From positions 5,471,001 to 5,535,000 of the forward strand of contig NZ_CP071839.1 in the NCBI RefSeq assembly GCF_017526105.1: a stretch of DNA of 64,000 bases, read 5' to 3'. Position 1 is the first letter of the stretch, and the number at the start of each line of letters is the position of its first letter. The stretch is from Streptomyces cyanogenus. Its GTDB lineage: Bacteria > Actinomycetota > Actinomycetes > Streptomycetales > Streptomycetaceae. Made by a program: the position numbers and the translations under genes. The notes beneath the pieces were generated by a model, which made no database searches, had not been told where the DNA came from, and saw only the letters and a list, made by a program, of their open reading frames with translations. Positions 34,795 through 42,201 of the stretch are shown here, piece after piece.

Positions 34795-35135
34795 GCACGT
34801 GACCGTCGGGCTGCTCGCTTCCCGGCCAGTGTCGGGCTTCCACGGTCCGCGTCAAGGGCGCTACGTGTCGCCTTCGGCGATGGCCCTCCGGCCCACCCTT
34901 GACCCGGCCCGCTCCAGCCTGGTCAAGAAGCGAGCGAGCAGCCCGAAACAACGGTGGCCCAGCCCGGCACCGGGCCCTTGGGCATGCCGAGCAGCACCGT
35001 GGGAGGGGGTGCGCGGTCGCGCCTCGCCAGCGCGCCGGGTGAGCCAAGCGGCTTCCGGCCCGGTGAGCGGGGGCGCCCCAGCACCTCGCCGGCACCCCGG
35101 GCCGGCTTGGCGGCCAACGGCCGGTGGTGGTGGGG
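34795..35135. other. Non-coding stretch in accessory island
   Basis: Open frames on both strands are proline/arginine-rich shadows without ribosome sites or domain patterns. It may be a dispersed Streptomyces intergenic sequence or decayed DNA linked to the inverted-repeat element at 35136. I see no gene here. Confidence 0.5.
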
Positions 35136-35227
35136 GTGATTGGCGGATTTGTTCCGGGAGGTGTAGGGAGAGGTGAAGGCTGGGGTCGTCCGGAGACCTC
35201 ACTGCGTGGCCCAGATCCGCCAATCAC
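35136..35227. repeat. 92-bp element with 16-base terminal inverted repeats
   Basis: Left arm GTGATTGGCGGATTTG (35136-35151) and right arm CAGATCCGCCAATCAC (35212-35227) match at 15 of 16 positions as inverted repeats. The 60-base interior is purine-rich and non-coding. It could be a small MITE-like element or a stable RNA hairpin/terminator. The right end supplies the stop codon (35224-35226) of the leftward immunity-like gene. Confidence 0.6.
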
Positions 35228-35562
35228 TGCCGGCCCGGAACGTTTTTCGTCGACCACGAGGCGGTTCGCCACGTTCGCTCGAACTCTTCAGGGCTGATCG
35301 AAGAAGCTGAGAACTCTGGCTGGCTAGCCACATCAACGATCGATCCCACGGGCACTTCCCTCAGACCGATCTCAGCGGACTCGTGAAATTTCTCGGCCTT
35401 CAGTGCTCCGTCGGCGGCAACTTCCTGCGGCGCTGTTTCCCGCAGGAAGTCTAACGCGACGGTAAGAGACCAACGAAGGCTGACATCCTGGGTGATTAGC
35501 CTGCGTAGATCCCTCGTGGTGAGAGGTAACGCTCGATATGTGACGCCAGATCCTCGAGCCAC
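35224..35562 (-). CDS. Contact-dependent-inhibition immunity-like protein
   Basis: 112 residues, GTG start. The pattern LTTRDLRRLITQDVSLRWSL...ALDFL followed by an acidic helical region with DGALKAEKF resembles CdiI-type (CdiI_2) immunity proteins, which bind and neutralise a toxin domain. It overlaps the preceding 61-residue frame by 67 bases, so one of the two starts may be misplaced or a frameshift may have split a single gene. It lies downstream of the RHS toxin among other immunity genes. Lower GC than core genes supports recent transfer. Confidence 0.55.
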   Translation of the reverse strand: MARGSGVTYRALPLTTRDLRRLITQDVSLRWSLTVALDFLRETAPQEVAADGALKAEKFHESAEIGLREVPVGSIVDVASQPEFSASSISPEEFERTWRTASWSTKNVPGRQ

Positions 35563-35681
35563 ACGAACTCACCATCAGGGATTGCGGACGGTCCGCCCGG
35601 AACGCGGAAAGCCCCAGCGATGACATCGATGGTTAATCCCGTCACGTCTAGACTCCCGGTGCCAGATTCGGATGGAGGCAC
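35496..35681 (-). CDS. Short hypothetical protein, possible immunity fragment
   Basis: 61 residues (ATG 35681), ending SHIERYLSPRGIYAG. The middle (FRVPGGPSAIPDGEFVWLED) has normal amino-acid use, and the codons are less GC-rich than those of flanking housekeeping genes. No family recognised. Its 3' end overlaps the next immunity-like gene in another frame. It may be a separate tiny immunity/antitoxin protein or the head of a frameshifted gene. Confidence 0.4.
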   Translation of the reverse strand: MPPSESGTGSLDVTGLTIDVIAGAFRVPGGPSAIPDGEFVWLEDLASHIERYLSPRGIYAG

Positions 35682-35682
35682 G

Positions 35683-35704
35683 GGCCACCCCAGGACGGGT
35701 GGCC
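35683..35704 (-). terminator. Hairpin after the Imm50 gene
   Basis: Eight-base stem GGCCACCC / GGGTGGCC (35683-35690, 35697-35704) with a 6-base loop between the Imm50-like gene and the 61-residue frame. On the minus strand it could end toxin-immunity transcripts. No U-tract. Confidence 0.4.
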
Positions 35705-35808
35705 TTCAGTGTTTAGAGGAAGGGCGTGAAGACGCGGTGGGGGGTGGCGGACGAGCTAGGCTTCGGCGCTGACCGGGGATGGGGGCCCCAGTCGCAGGTG
35801 CCGTCGAC

Positions 35809-36198
35809 TCATACTTCGTTGGCGTACGCTGTGAGTTTCGAGATGAAGGCGACTTCAGCGGTGGCGCTGAGCTGCATCGTGGACGACGACACATTGAGGA
35901 TGATGCCGTCCTCTCTGTGCAGGGACATGTCTGCGTTTACATCAGTTCCGAAGCCTTCCAGAGTGAGCGATCGGAGCCCGCTGAATGAAACCTCGATTTG
36001 CACGGTATTGAATCCCTGCGCCTTCCATTTTTTCGGAGGTTGATCAGGATAGCGGGGGAGGTCAAGGCGCAGCTTCAGTGTCGGCCCATCCTCGTTTAGG
36101 ACCACCTCGCGCACATGTACCCCGGTCAGTTCCGGGGCACTCCCCTGGTAAACGGCGTCGATTCCTTGTGAAGATTGCAAAAACGATGTCCATGACAT
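35809..36198 (-). CDS. Imm50-family immunity protein
   Basis: 129 residues. It fits the Imm50 pattern: N-terminal SWTSFLQSSQGIDAVY, ELTGVHVREVVLNEDGPTLKLRLDLP, the DQPPKKWKAQGFNTVQIEVSF segment and a closing LTLEGFGTD beta region. Imm50 proteins accompany polymorphic toxins in actinobacteria. It begins 27 bases after the RHS toxin stop on the same strand, so it is the best candidate for the cognate immunity protein of the nuclease tip. Lower GC than the RHS core. Confidence 0.85.
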   Translation of the reverse strand: MSWTSFLQSSQGIDAVYQGSAPELTGVHVREVVLNEDGPTLKLRLDLPRYPDQPPKKWKAQGFNTVQIEVSFSGLRSLTLEGFGTDVNADMSLHREDGIILNVSSSTMQLSATAEVAFISKLTAYANEV

Positions 36199-36225
36199 AT
36201 GGATTCGGCCTCGTGATTCGGCGGT

Positions 36226-39200
36226 TCAGTACTCATAGTGCTGTGCAGTTCCCGGGACCTTACCAGTCCTAGGGTTTTCCCACGGGCGGACGTTGAAGTG
36301 TGGCCCCTGATCGCCTACGCCGCCTTCACCGTAGTAGTGCCCGTACCCGTGATCTTGGATGATCACCTTACTCCCGTCGCTTCGTGTATAGACATACTCT
36401 CGCGTCATTACCGGATTGTGTGAAGCATCCATGACCTGCTGTCCCGTGCGGTCTGTCATGGGTACCCTGCGAATCTCGTCTGGTTGCTGAGACATAGGGA
36501 TATCCAAGTCACGCTTCGCATCCCTGAAGGCCGCATTGCGACTGCTTGAGCGCTTGTGTGAAAGGTTTTCGGAGCATCCTTCCTTCGGTGCAAGTCCGAG
36601 AGGGTCGCTCCAGGTGTGCGGGTTATCGATATAAGTAGATGGATTGGGGGCGGGTGCCAGTCCGAGTGGGTCCGGGGTCAGGTAGCGGGCGGTTTCGGGG
36701 TCGTAGTGGCGGAAGTAGTTGTAGTGGAGGCCGGTTTCCGGGTCGTAGTACTGGCCCGGGAAGCGTAGGGGTGTGTAGGTGGTGCTGTTGGTCGACCACG
36801 CTGTTGTTCCCCACAGGGTGCTGCGGGTGTGCCAGGCGATGGCGCCCTGTTCGTCGACCAGTTCGTTCGGGGTGCCGATGAGGTCGGTGACGATCGCGAA
36901 GAAGCGGGAGTCGATTTCGTGCTGGGGGGCGTCGGCCGGGGTGATGCGTTCCGTCTGGGCCAAGGGGCGCAGGCCTTGGTGGTCCCAGGTGAGGGTGACC
37001 GGGTGGGGGAGATCGGCGGACGTTGTCGTCTGTTCGCAGAGCGTCGTGCCGTCCCAGGTGAAGTCCACCCGCTCCACGACCGTCTCGCCGTCGTCTGCGA
37101 GACGGAGTTTTGCCGTGCGGCGGCCCAGCGGGTCGTAGGTGTAGCGCCAGCGGGTGCCGTCGGGGGTCACCACTGAGGTCAGGCGGTCCTCGGCGTCCCA
37201 TTCGTAGCGCCAGGTGTCCGGTTTGCGGGACAGGCGGGTTTTCTGGCGGAGGGTGATGCGGCCCAGGGCGTCGTGTTCGTAGCGGACGTTGCCTGCCCGG
37301 GTGATGCGGGTGCCCGTGTACGCGCGCGGGCCCCTTGACTCTGCGCCCGGGTGGTCCGAGGGCCAGGATGCCTCGGTCTGGTTGCCTGCCTCGTCGTAGG
37401 CGTACCGCTCCGTCCAGCCTGCCGCGTGGACCGCTGTGACTCGGCCGGCTGCGTCGAGGTCGAAGCGGCGGGTGCCGGACAGGTGGTCGTCGATGCCGAT
37501 CAGGTTGCCGTCGGGGCGGTAGGTGTACGTCCGGTGCTGGAGCCGGTGGCCTTGCGCGCCGGTCACGGACTGGGCCGTCAGGCGGCCCGACACGTCGAAG
37601 GTGTGGTCCAGTCTGACCGTTCCGGCGATGTGGCGGGTCAGTTCACGGCCTGCCTCGTCGTAGGTGAAGTCGATGGTCCGGCCGGAGGCGACCATGCCTG
37701 TGCGGCGGCCCGCCGCGTCGTACGACCATGTCGTCGAGGCCCCGCTCGGTGTGGTGCGGCCCGTGCGGCGTCCCAGGGTGTCGTAGGTGTACGTCACCGT
37801 GCGACCGTCGACCGTTTCCGAGTGCAGGCGGCCGTGGCGGTCCCGCAGCAGCGTCAGGGTCGTGCCGTCGGGGCCCACAGCGTGTGCCAGTTGGTCGGTC
37901 AGGTCGTAGGCATAGGTCGTGTGCCGGCCGTTGGTTTTCTTGCGGAGGACCTGGCCGAGTTCGTTGCGCTCGAAGGACGTCACCTCGCCGAGCGCGTTGC
38001 GCCGTGAGGCCAGGCGGCCCGCCGCGTCGTACGCGTACTCCAGGGCGCGGTCGTCGAAGTCCGTCTCCCGCACCAGGCGGCCGGCCGCGTCGTACTCGTA
38101 CTCCCACGTCAGGCCCTGTGGGTTCGTGACGGTCGTCAGACGTAGTTCCGTGTCGTGGGCGAATTCGTAGCGGACGCCGTCCGGGGTCGTGCGTGCCGTC
38201 AGCAGGTCGAAATGGGTGTACTCGAAGCGGCTGACCCCGCCGAGAGGGTCCGTGTGGCTCGTGCAGTTGCCCTCCCCGTCGTACGTCCACGTCTCAGTGG
38301 TGCCGTCGGGGGCCGTGCGGCGGGTCAGCCGGCCTTCGAGTGACCATTCCAGGTGGGTCGTGGCGCCCGTGGGGTCCGTGATGGTGGTCGGGAGGCCCAG
38401 TGCGTTGCGCTCGTAGCGTGTGGTCGCGCCCAGCGGGTCCGTCACCTCCGTCGGGAGGCCCGCTCGGTCGCAGACGACCGTCGTGGTCGCGCCCAGCTGG
38501 TCGGTCACCGACGTGAGGTGGCCGGCTTCCGTGTACGTGAAGCGGGTCGTCCCGCCCGCCGGGTCCGTGACCGAGGTGCGGTTGCCCCGGTCGTCGTACG
38601 TCTGGCGGATCACCGTGCCGTCCGGGTTCACCACCTTCACCGGCAGGCCCAGGTCGTTGTACTCCGCCCGCGCCTCGCGGCCGTCCGGGCGGACCACCCG
38701 CGTGAGGTTGCCCGACCCGTCGTACTCGAAGGTGGTCGTGTGGCCGAGGGGGTCTGTCGTGGACAGCAGGCGGTTGTAACGGTCGCGGACGTGCCGCGTC
38801 GTCGCGCCCAACGGGTCGGTCTCCGCCACCACCTGCCAGGCGTCATTCACCAGGTAGCGGCGCTCGTGTCCCTCGGCCGTCCTTGCCGTCGTCGTGCGCA
38901 GGCCCGTCGTCGGGTCCGGGGCGCCGTACGTCAGGCGCAGCGCCATGTGACCCGCCGAGCCGCCCTCCGCGATGCAGCGGTCCTGGTCGTCGTACTCGTA
39001 CGTGTAGCTGCGGTCGTTCGTGTCCGTCCAGGAGGTGACGCGTCCCCGCTCGTCGTACGTGAAGCGGAGCGGCAGGCCCGAGGAGTTGACGACCTCCGTG
39101 AGGTTGCCGTCCGTGTAGCCGAAGCGTCTCAGTTCCTCGCCGGTCGCGGTCAGGTGGTACGCCGTGATGCGGCCCGATTCCGTCGTGATGCGGACGCCTT

Positions 39201-40920
39201 GGCCGGCGCTGTTGTACACGCCCACGGGAGTGCCTTCGGCGTCGTACTCGAAGGTGATCCAGTTGCCGTTGCGGTCGTCGATCTGTTCCAGGACCGCGAG
39301 GTCGGGGCCTCGGTCGGTGAAGTGCCAGGTGCGGTGGGTGCGGGGGTCGGTGATGGTGTAGCCGCCGTCGACCCGGTCCAGGGGGAGGCGGGGGCCGTGG
39401 CTGGGGAGGGTGGGCAGGCCGGGGGCGGGGTGGGGGTAGGACAGGAGGAGGCCGTCCTCCGTGACGTGGACGACTCCTTCCGCGTCGATCTCCAGGCGCT
39501 GGTCCAGGGTGGAGGACCAGGACGGACCGAACCAGCGGCCCAGGTGGTAGCCGGATTCCACCCGTCGGGTCAGGACCAAGGGCAGCGCGCCGGGGAGGGT
39601 CACGTCCGTCTGCGGCAGGTACATCTTGCCGGTGGCGAGGTCGACGGGGTCGGTGCCCTTGCTTTCCACCGCGTCGCCGGTACGGGAGGGCTGCTGTGGG
39701 TCCTCGTCCACCCGGTCCCGGGCCGTCTTCCCGGCCGCGCCTTCAGCCCCCGCCCGTGCCTCTTTCCGTGCCGCCGCTTCCGCTGCCTGACGGGTCAGAC
39801 CCGCCTTCGCCGCATCCCGGGCCAGCCCCGCTTCCAGTCCGGCACCGTCGCCGAGGAAGAACTGGGGAGCCATGCGTCCGCCGAACTCGGACGGGTCCTT
39901 GCGGAACTCGTCCCACATGGTCTTCGCGGTGCGTTCGGGGTGGGCGACGGTGGAGACCAGGCCGGAGAGCGTCATGCTGACGTTCTGCATGTACGCGGCC
40001 GGGTGGGTGAGGTTGTAGGGGTCCACCGGGTTCAGGCCGCGGACGAAGGTGAGCAGGCCGGCGGTGCCCTTGACGACGCCTCCGGCGAAGTGGGTGAGTT
40101 CGATGCCGGTGGAGAGCGCGCCGTCCTTCAGGTCGCCCTTGAGACGGTCCAGGGGCGGGGGCTCGGCGGGGGCGTGGGCGAGTGCCGCCTTCACCTTGCC
40201 CTGCGCCTCCGTGGCGGAGGTGTTGCGCTGTTTGCGGGCCTCGGCGAGCTTGTGCCGGGCGGCCTGGACATCGGCCTTGCCCGGATCCTGGAACTTCCCC
40301 GGATCCGGGCCGGGGTCCTCGCCCGCGTCCACCTTGGCGTTGTACGTCTCGACGTCCTTCTGGTACGTCTCGAACGCGGTCTTGGACGCCTTCTCGCCCT
40401 TCTTGTAGAGCTCCACGGCCTCCCGCGCCTGGCCCTGCGCCCACGTCACCGTGTCGGCGTACGACTCCAGCGCCTCCGCCGCGCTCTTGCACGCCTCGGC
40501 CGCCTGCGCCCACTTGGCGGGGTGGACGCCGAACTTCTCACGGAAGGCGTCCCCGCCCTCGCCCTTCCAGCCTGAGGAGTCGACCTTCTTCAGCCCCGCG
40601 CTGACCTTGTCGAACGCGCCGTGGAAGTCGCGCAGGTGCCCCGCGGCCTCACGGATCTTCGCCGGGTCGCCGTGGACGAGTTCGTTCGCCTGCTCGGTCT
40701 GGCCCAGCTGCTGCTCGCCCGGCGTCGCGCCGAGGTCGGAGGCGACCCCGTCGCCCCAGTCCTCCACCACGTCGGCCCACTTGTGCGCCCCGACCTTGTC
40801 CAGGCCCTCGCCGACCTTGTCCGTGGCCCAGTCGACGCCCTCGCCGAGCTTCTTCTTGCCCTTGTCGTAGAGGTTCTCCGCGCCGCCCAGGAACGCGTTG
40901 GTCACATCCCCCATGCCCAT
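36226..40920 (-). CDS. RHS-repeat polymorphic toxin with N-terminal WXG-like secretion domain and HNH/Endo VII-type C-terminal nuclease tip
   Basis: 1564 residues. The helical N-terminus (to about 300) contains SSGWKGEGGDAFREKF, a WXG100-like module suggesting type VII secretion. A DUF6531-type region leads into about 20 YD/RHS repeats (such as YEYDDQDRCIAEGG). The core closes with RFPGQYYDPETGLHYNYFRHYDPETARYLTPDPLGLAP, stated here as a region, then a second DPLGLAP. The tip of about 110 residues has FRDAKRDLDIPMSQQPDEIRR, IQDHGYGHYYGEGG and GPHFNVRP...HYEY, a pattern of HNH/Endo VII nucleases with three conserved histidines. Tip codons are clearly less GC-rich. ATGA overlap with the gene upstream. 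Confidence 0.9.
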   Translation of the reverse strand: MGMGDVTNAFLGGAENLYDKGKKKLGEGVDWATDKVGEGLDKVGAHKWADVVEDWGDGVASDLGATPGEQQLGQTEQANELVHGDPAKIREAAGHLRDFHGAFDKVSAGLKKVDSSGWKGEGGDAFREKFGVHPAKWAQAAEACKSAAEALESYADTVTWAQGQAREAVELYKKGEKASKTAFETYQKDVETYNAKVDAGEDPGPDPGKFQDPGKADVQAARHKLAEARKQRNTSATEAQGKVKAALAHAPAEPPPLDRLKGDLKDGALSTGIELTHFAGGVVKGTAGLLTFVRGLNPVDPYNLTHPAAYMQNVSMTLSGLVSTVAHPERTAKTMWDEFRKDPSEFGGRMAPQFFLGDGAGLEAGLARDAAKAGLTRQAAEAAARKEARAGAEGAAGKTARDRVDEDPQQPSRTGDAVESKGTDPVDLATGKMYLPQTDVTLPGALPLVLTRRVESGYHLGRWFGPSWSSTLDQRLEIDAEGVVHVTEDGLLLSYPHPAPGLPTLPSHGPRLPLDRVDGGYTITDPRTHRTWHFTDRGPDLAVLEQIDDRNGNWITFEYDAEGTPVGVYNSAGQGVRITTESGRITAYHLTATGEELRRFGYTDGNLTEVVNSSGLPLRFTYDERGRVTSWTDTNDRSYTYEYDDQDRCIAEGGSAGHMALRLTYGAPDPTTGLRTTTARTAEGHERRYLVNDAWQVVAETDPLGATTRHVRDRYNRLLSTTDPLGHTTTFEYDGSGNLTRVVRPDGREARAEYNDLGLPVKVVNPDGTVIRQTYDDRGNRTSVTDPAGGTTRFTYTEAGHLTSVTDQLGATTTVVCDRAGLPTEVTDPLGATTRYERNALGLPTTITDPTGATTHLEWSLEGRLTRRTAPDGTTETWTYDGEGNCTSHTDPLGGVSRFEYTHFDLLTARTTPDGVRYEFAHDTELRLTTVTNPQGLTWEYEYDAAGRLVRETDFDDRALEYAYDAAGRLASRRNALGEVTSFERNELGQVLRKKTNGRHTTYAYDLTDQLAHAVGPDGTTLTLLRDRHGRLHSETVDGRTVTYTYDTLGRRTGRTTPSGASTTWSYDAAGRRTGMVASGRTIDFTYDEAGRELTRHIAGTVRLDHTFDVSGRLTAQSVTGAQGHRLQHRTYTYRPDGNLIGIDDHLSGTRRFDLDAAGRVTAVHAAGWTERYAYDEAGNQTEASWPSDHPGAESRGPRAYTGTRITRAGNVRYEHDALGRITLRQKTRLSRKPDTWRYEWDAEDRLTSVVTPDGTRWRYTYDPLGRRTAKLRLADDGETVVERVDFTWDGTTLCEQTTTSADLPHPVTLTWDHQGLRPLAQTERITPADAPQHEIDSRFFAIVTDLIGTPNELVDEQGAIAWHTRSTLWGTTAWSTNSTTYTPLRFPGQYYDPETGLHYNYFRHYDPETARYLTPDPLGLAPAPNPSTYIDNPHTWSDPLGLAPKEGCSENLSHKRSSSRNAAFRDAKRDLDIPMSQQPDEIRRVPMTDRTGQQVMDASHNPVMTREYVYTRSDGSKVIIQDHGYGHYYGEGGVGDQGPHFNVRPWENPRTGKVPGTAQHYEY

Positions 40921-41585
40921 CAGCGCTCACCACCCTGCTGCCCGGCGGCCTGCTGCTCGGCCGCAGCCCGGGCACGGGCCTCGGGGGACGGACCGAGCCC
41001 GTCGTCCAGCACCTGGTCGTACTGCTCGTCCGAGAGCCCGACCAGGCCATGCACATCCGCCGGGTTCAACCCCGGCAGACCGACCGTGTGCGAGGTCATC
41101 ACATCCCGCGTGGCGTCCTTCCAGCCCTGCTTGCTGTTGGCCCACGCCTCCTCGAAGGACTCCTGGCTGTAGTCCACCGTCCTGCCCGAGGCGGCGATCT
41201 CGCCGTAGCCCATCTTCTGCACGTCCTCCTCCGAGGCGTACGGATTACCGACGGCAGCGTTCTCGGCCACCTTCAGCGTGCCCTCGACGTACTGGTCCGT
41301 CTGGTAGTACGTGCCCGCCGCCAGACCCGTACTGACCGCGAAGCTGTTGCCCTCGTGGATCAGCGACCGCACGCCCCACTCCCAGCGCTCGCAGAACGAC
41401 GTGAACTCTCCCGTCAGCCCCTCGTGCCCCAACTCCAGGCCCGACAACGCGATCTCACCGAAACCCCGCCCGGCACCGGACGTACCGAACCCGCCCAGCT
41501 CCTTCAACTCACCCAGCGCATCGGTCAGCCCCTTGGCGATCAGAGCGAGCCCCTGCGTCGCCAGATCCTTGCCGCCCCCGGTCAC
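40920..41585 (-). CDS. WXG-like/ESX-type partner of the RHS toxin
   Basis: 221 residues, GTG start. Predominantly helical; residues about 60-80 contain FCERWEWGVRSLIHEG, a Trp-x-Gly-like turn typical of ESX (WXG100) proteins. It has no signal peptide and ends with a Gln/Ala-rich tail. It overlaps the SseB-like gene upstream (GTGA) and the RHS gene downstream (ATGA), so all three are one coupled operon. The likely role is chaperone or co-secreted partner for the toxin; that is inferred from position. Confidence 0.7.
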   Translation of the reverse strand: MTGGGKDLATQGLALIAKGLTDALGELKELGGFGTSGAGRGFGEIALSGLELGHEGLTGEFTSFCERWEWGVRSLIHEGNSFAVSTGLAAGTYYQTDQYVEGTLKVAENAAVGNPYASEEDVQKMGYGEIAASGRTVDYSQESFEEAWANSKQGWKDATRDVMTSHTVGLPGLNPADVHGLVGLSDEQYDQVLDDGLGPSPEARARAAAEQQAAGQQGGER

Positions 41586-42064
41586 CGCGCCTCCCCCGTC
41601 CCGCTCTCCACGTCCACCGCCACCGCATCCGGCACGATCCCCCGCACCGGCGGAAAGACCATCCCGTCCTCACCGTCCGCACAGTCCAACGCCACCCCGC
41701 ACGGCACCCCGGCAGCCGGCACCACCGCATCCAGCAGACGCGCACCCAGCCACCGCTGATACGCCCACTCCCGGCCGCCCTCGCCCCGCGCCAGCGCGAA
41801 ACGCGCCAGAGCCGACTCGTTCGAGAACGCGTAGATCCAGCGGACACCACCGAAATCGCCCGTCAAAGGCGCGTCGTCCCCGTCCACCGGCACCAGCACC
41901 GCCGTACGACGGAACTCACCCAGCAACACGGCGAACTCGCGCCGCCGGTGGTCGGTTCCGTCGGATGCCTCCTGTGAGGCGGCCTCGGTCAGGTCCCCGT
42001 AGTCATACAGGCGTGACCTGCGCGCATGCCCCGTCGAGGCTGTGTGTCCCCCGTGTTCAGCCAT
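41582..42064 (-). CDS. SseB-family protein at the head of the RHS toxin operon
   Basis: 160 residues. The central FAVLLGEFRRTAVLVPVDG and WIYAFSNESALARFALARG stretches match the SseB N-terminal pattern (hydrophobic strands around LVPV and a helix after YAFTxE-like). SseB-like proteins recur beside actinobacterial type VII effectors. ATG 42064 is taken over the ATG five codons upstream; neither has a good ribosome site. First gene of the three-gene operon. Confidence 0.75.
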   Translation of the reverse strand: MAEHGGHTASTGHARRSRLYDYGDLTEAASQEASDGTDHRRREFAVLLGEFRRTAVLVPVDGDDAPLTGDFGGVRWIYAFSNESALARFALARGEGGREWAYQRWLGARLLDAVVPAAGVPCGVALDCADGEDGMVFPPVRGIVPDAVAVDVESGTGEAR

Positions 42065-42152
42065 GTCCGGGATCATCACACCGGGCTGGCGGCGAGGGCA
42101 AAAGGGATGCCGGCGTGACCGATCGAGTTCGGCCGTCGTCCGCGCACACGAC

Positions 42153-42180
42153 AGCGCCCGGACCGAAAGGCCCGGGCGCT
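42153..42180 (-). terminator. Terminator after the chitinase gene
   Basis: Nine-base stem AGCGCCCGG / CCGGGCGCT (42153-42161, 42172-42180) with a 10-base loop, 22 bases past the leftward chitinase stop and upstream of the SseB-like gene. No U-tract. Confidence 0.7.
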
Positions 42181-42201
42181 CGGAGTATGCAGAGGCTCAC
42201 G

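Noticed and set aside
34781..35272. Minus-strand frames of 163 and 120 codons in the gap right of the Rpn-like gene
   Set aside because: Pro/Arg/Gly-rich, no ribosome site, frames run through the inverted-repeat element.
38353..40575. 740-codon plus-strand frame opposite the RHS gene
   Set aside because: Shadow of the YD-repeat coding strand; Val/Arg-rich with no ribosome site.
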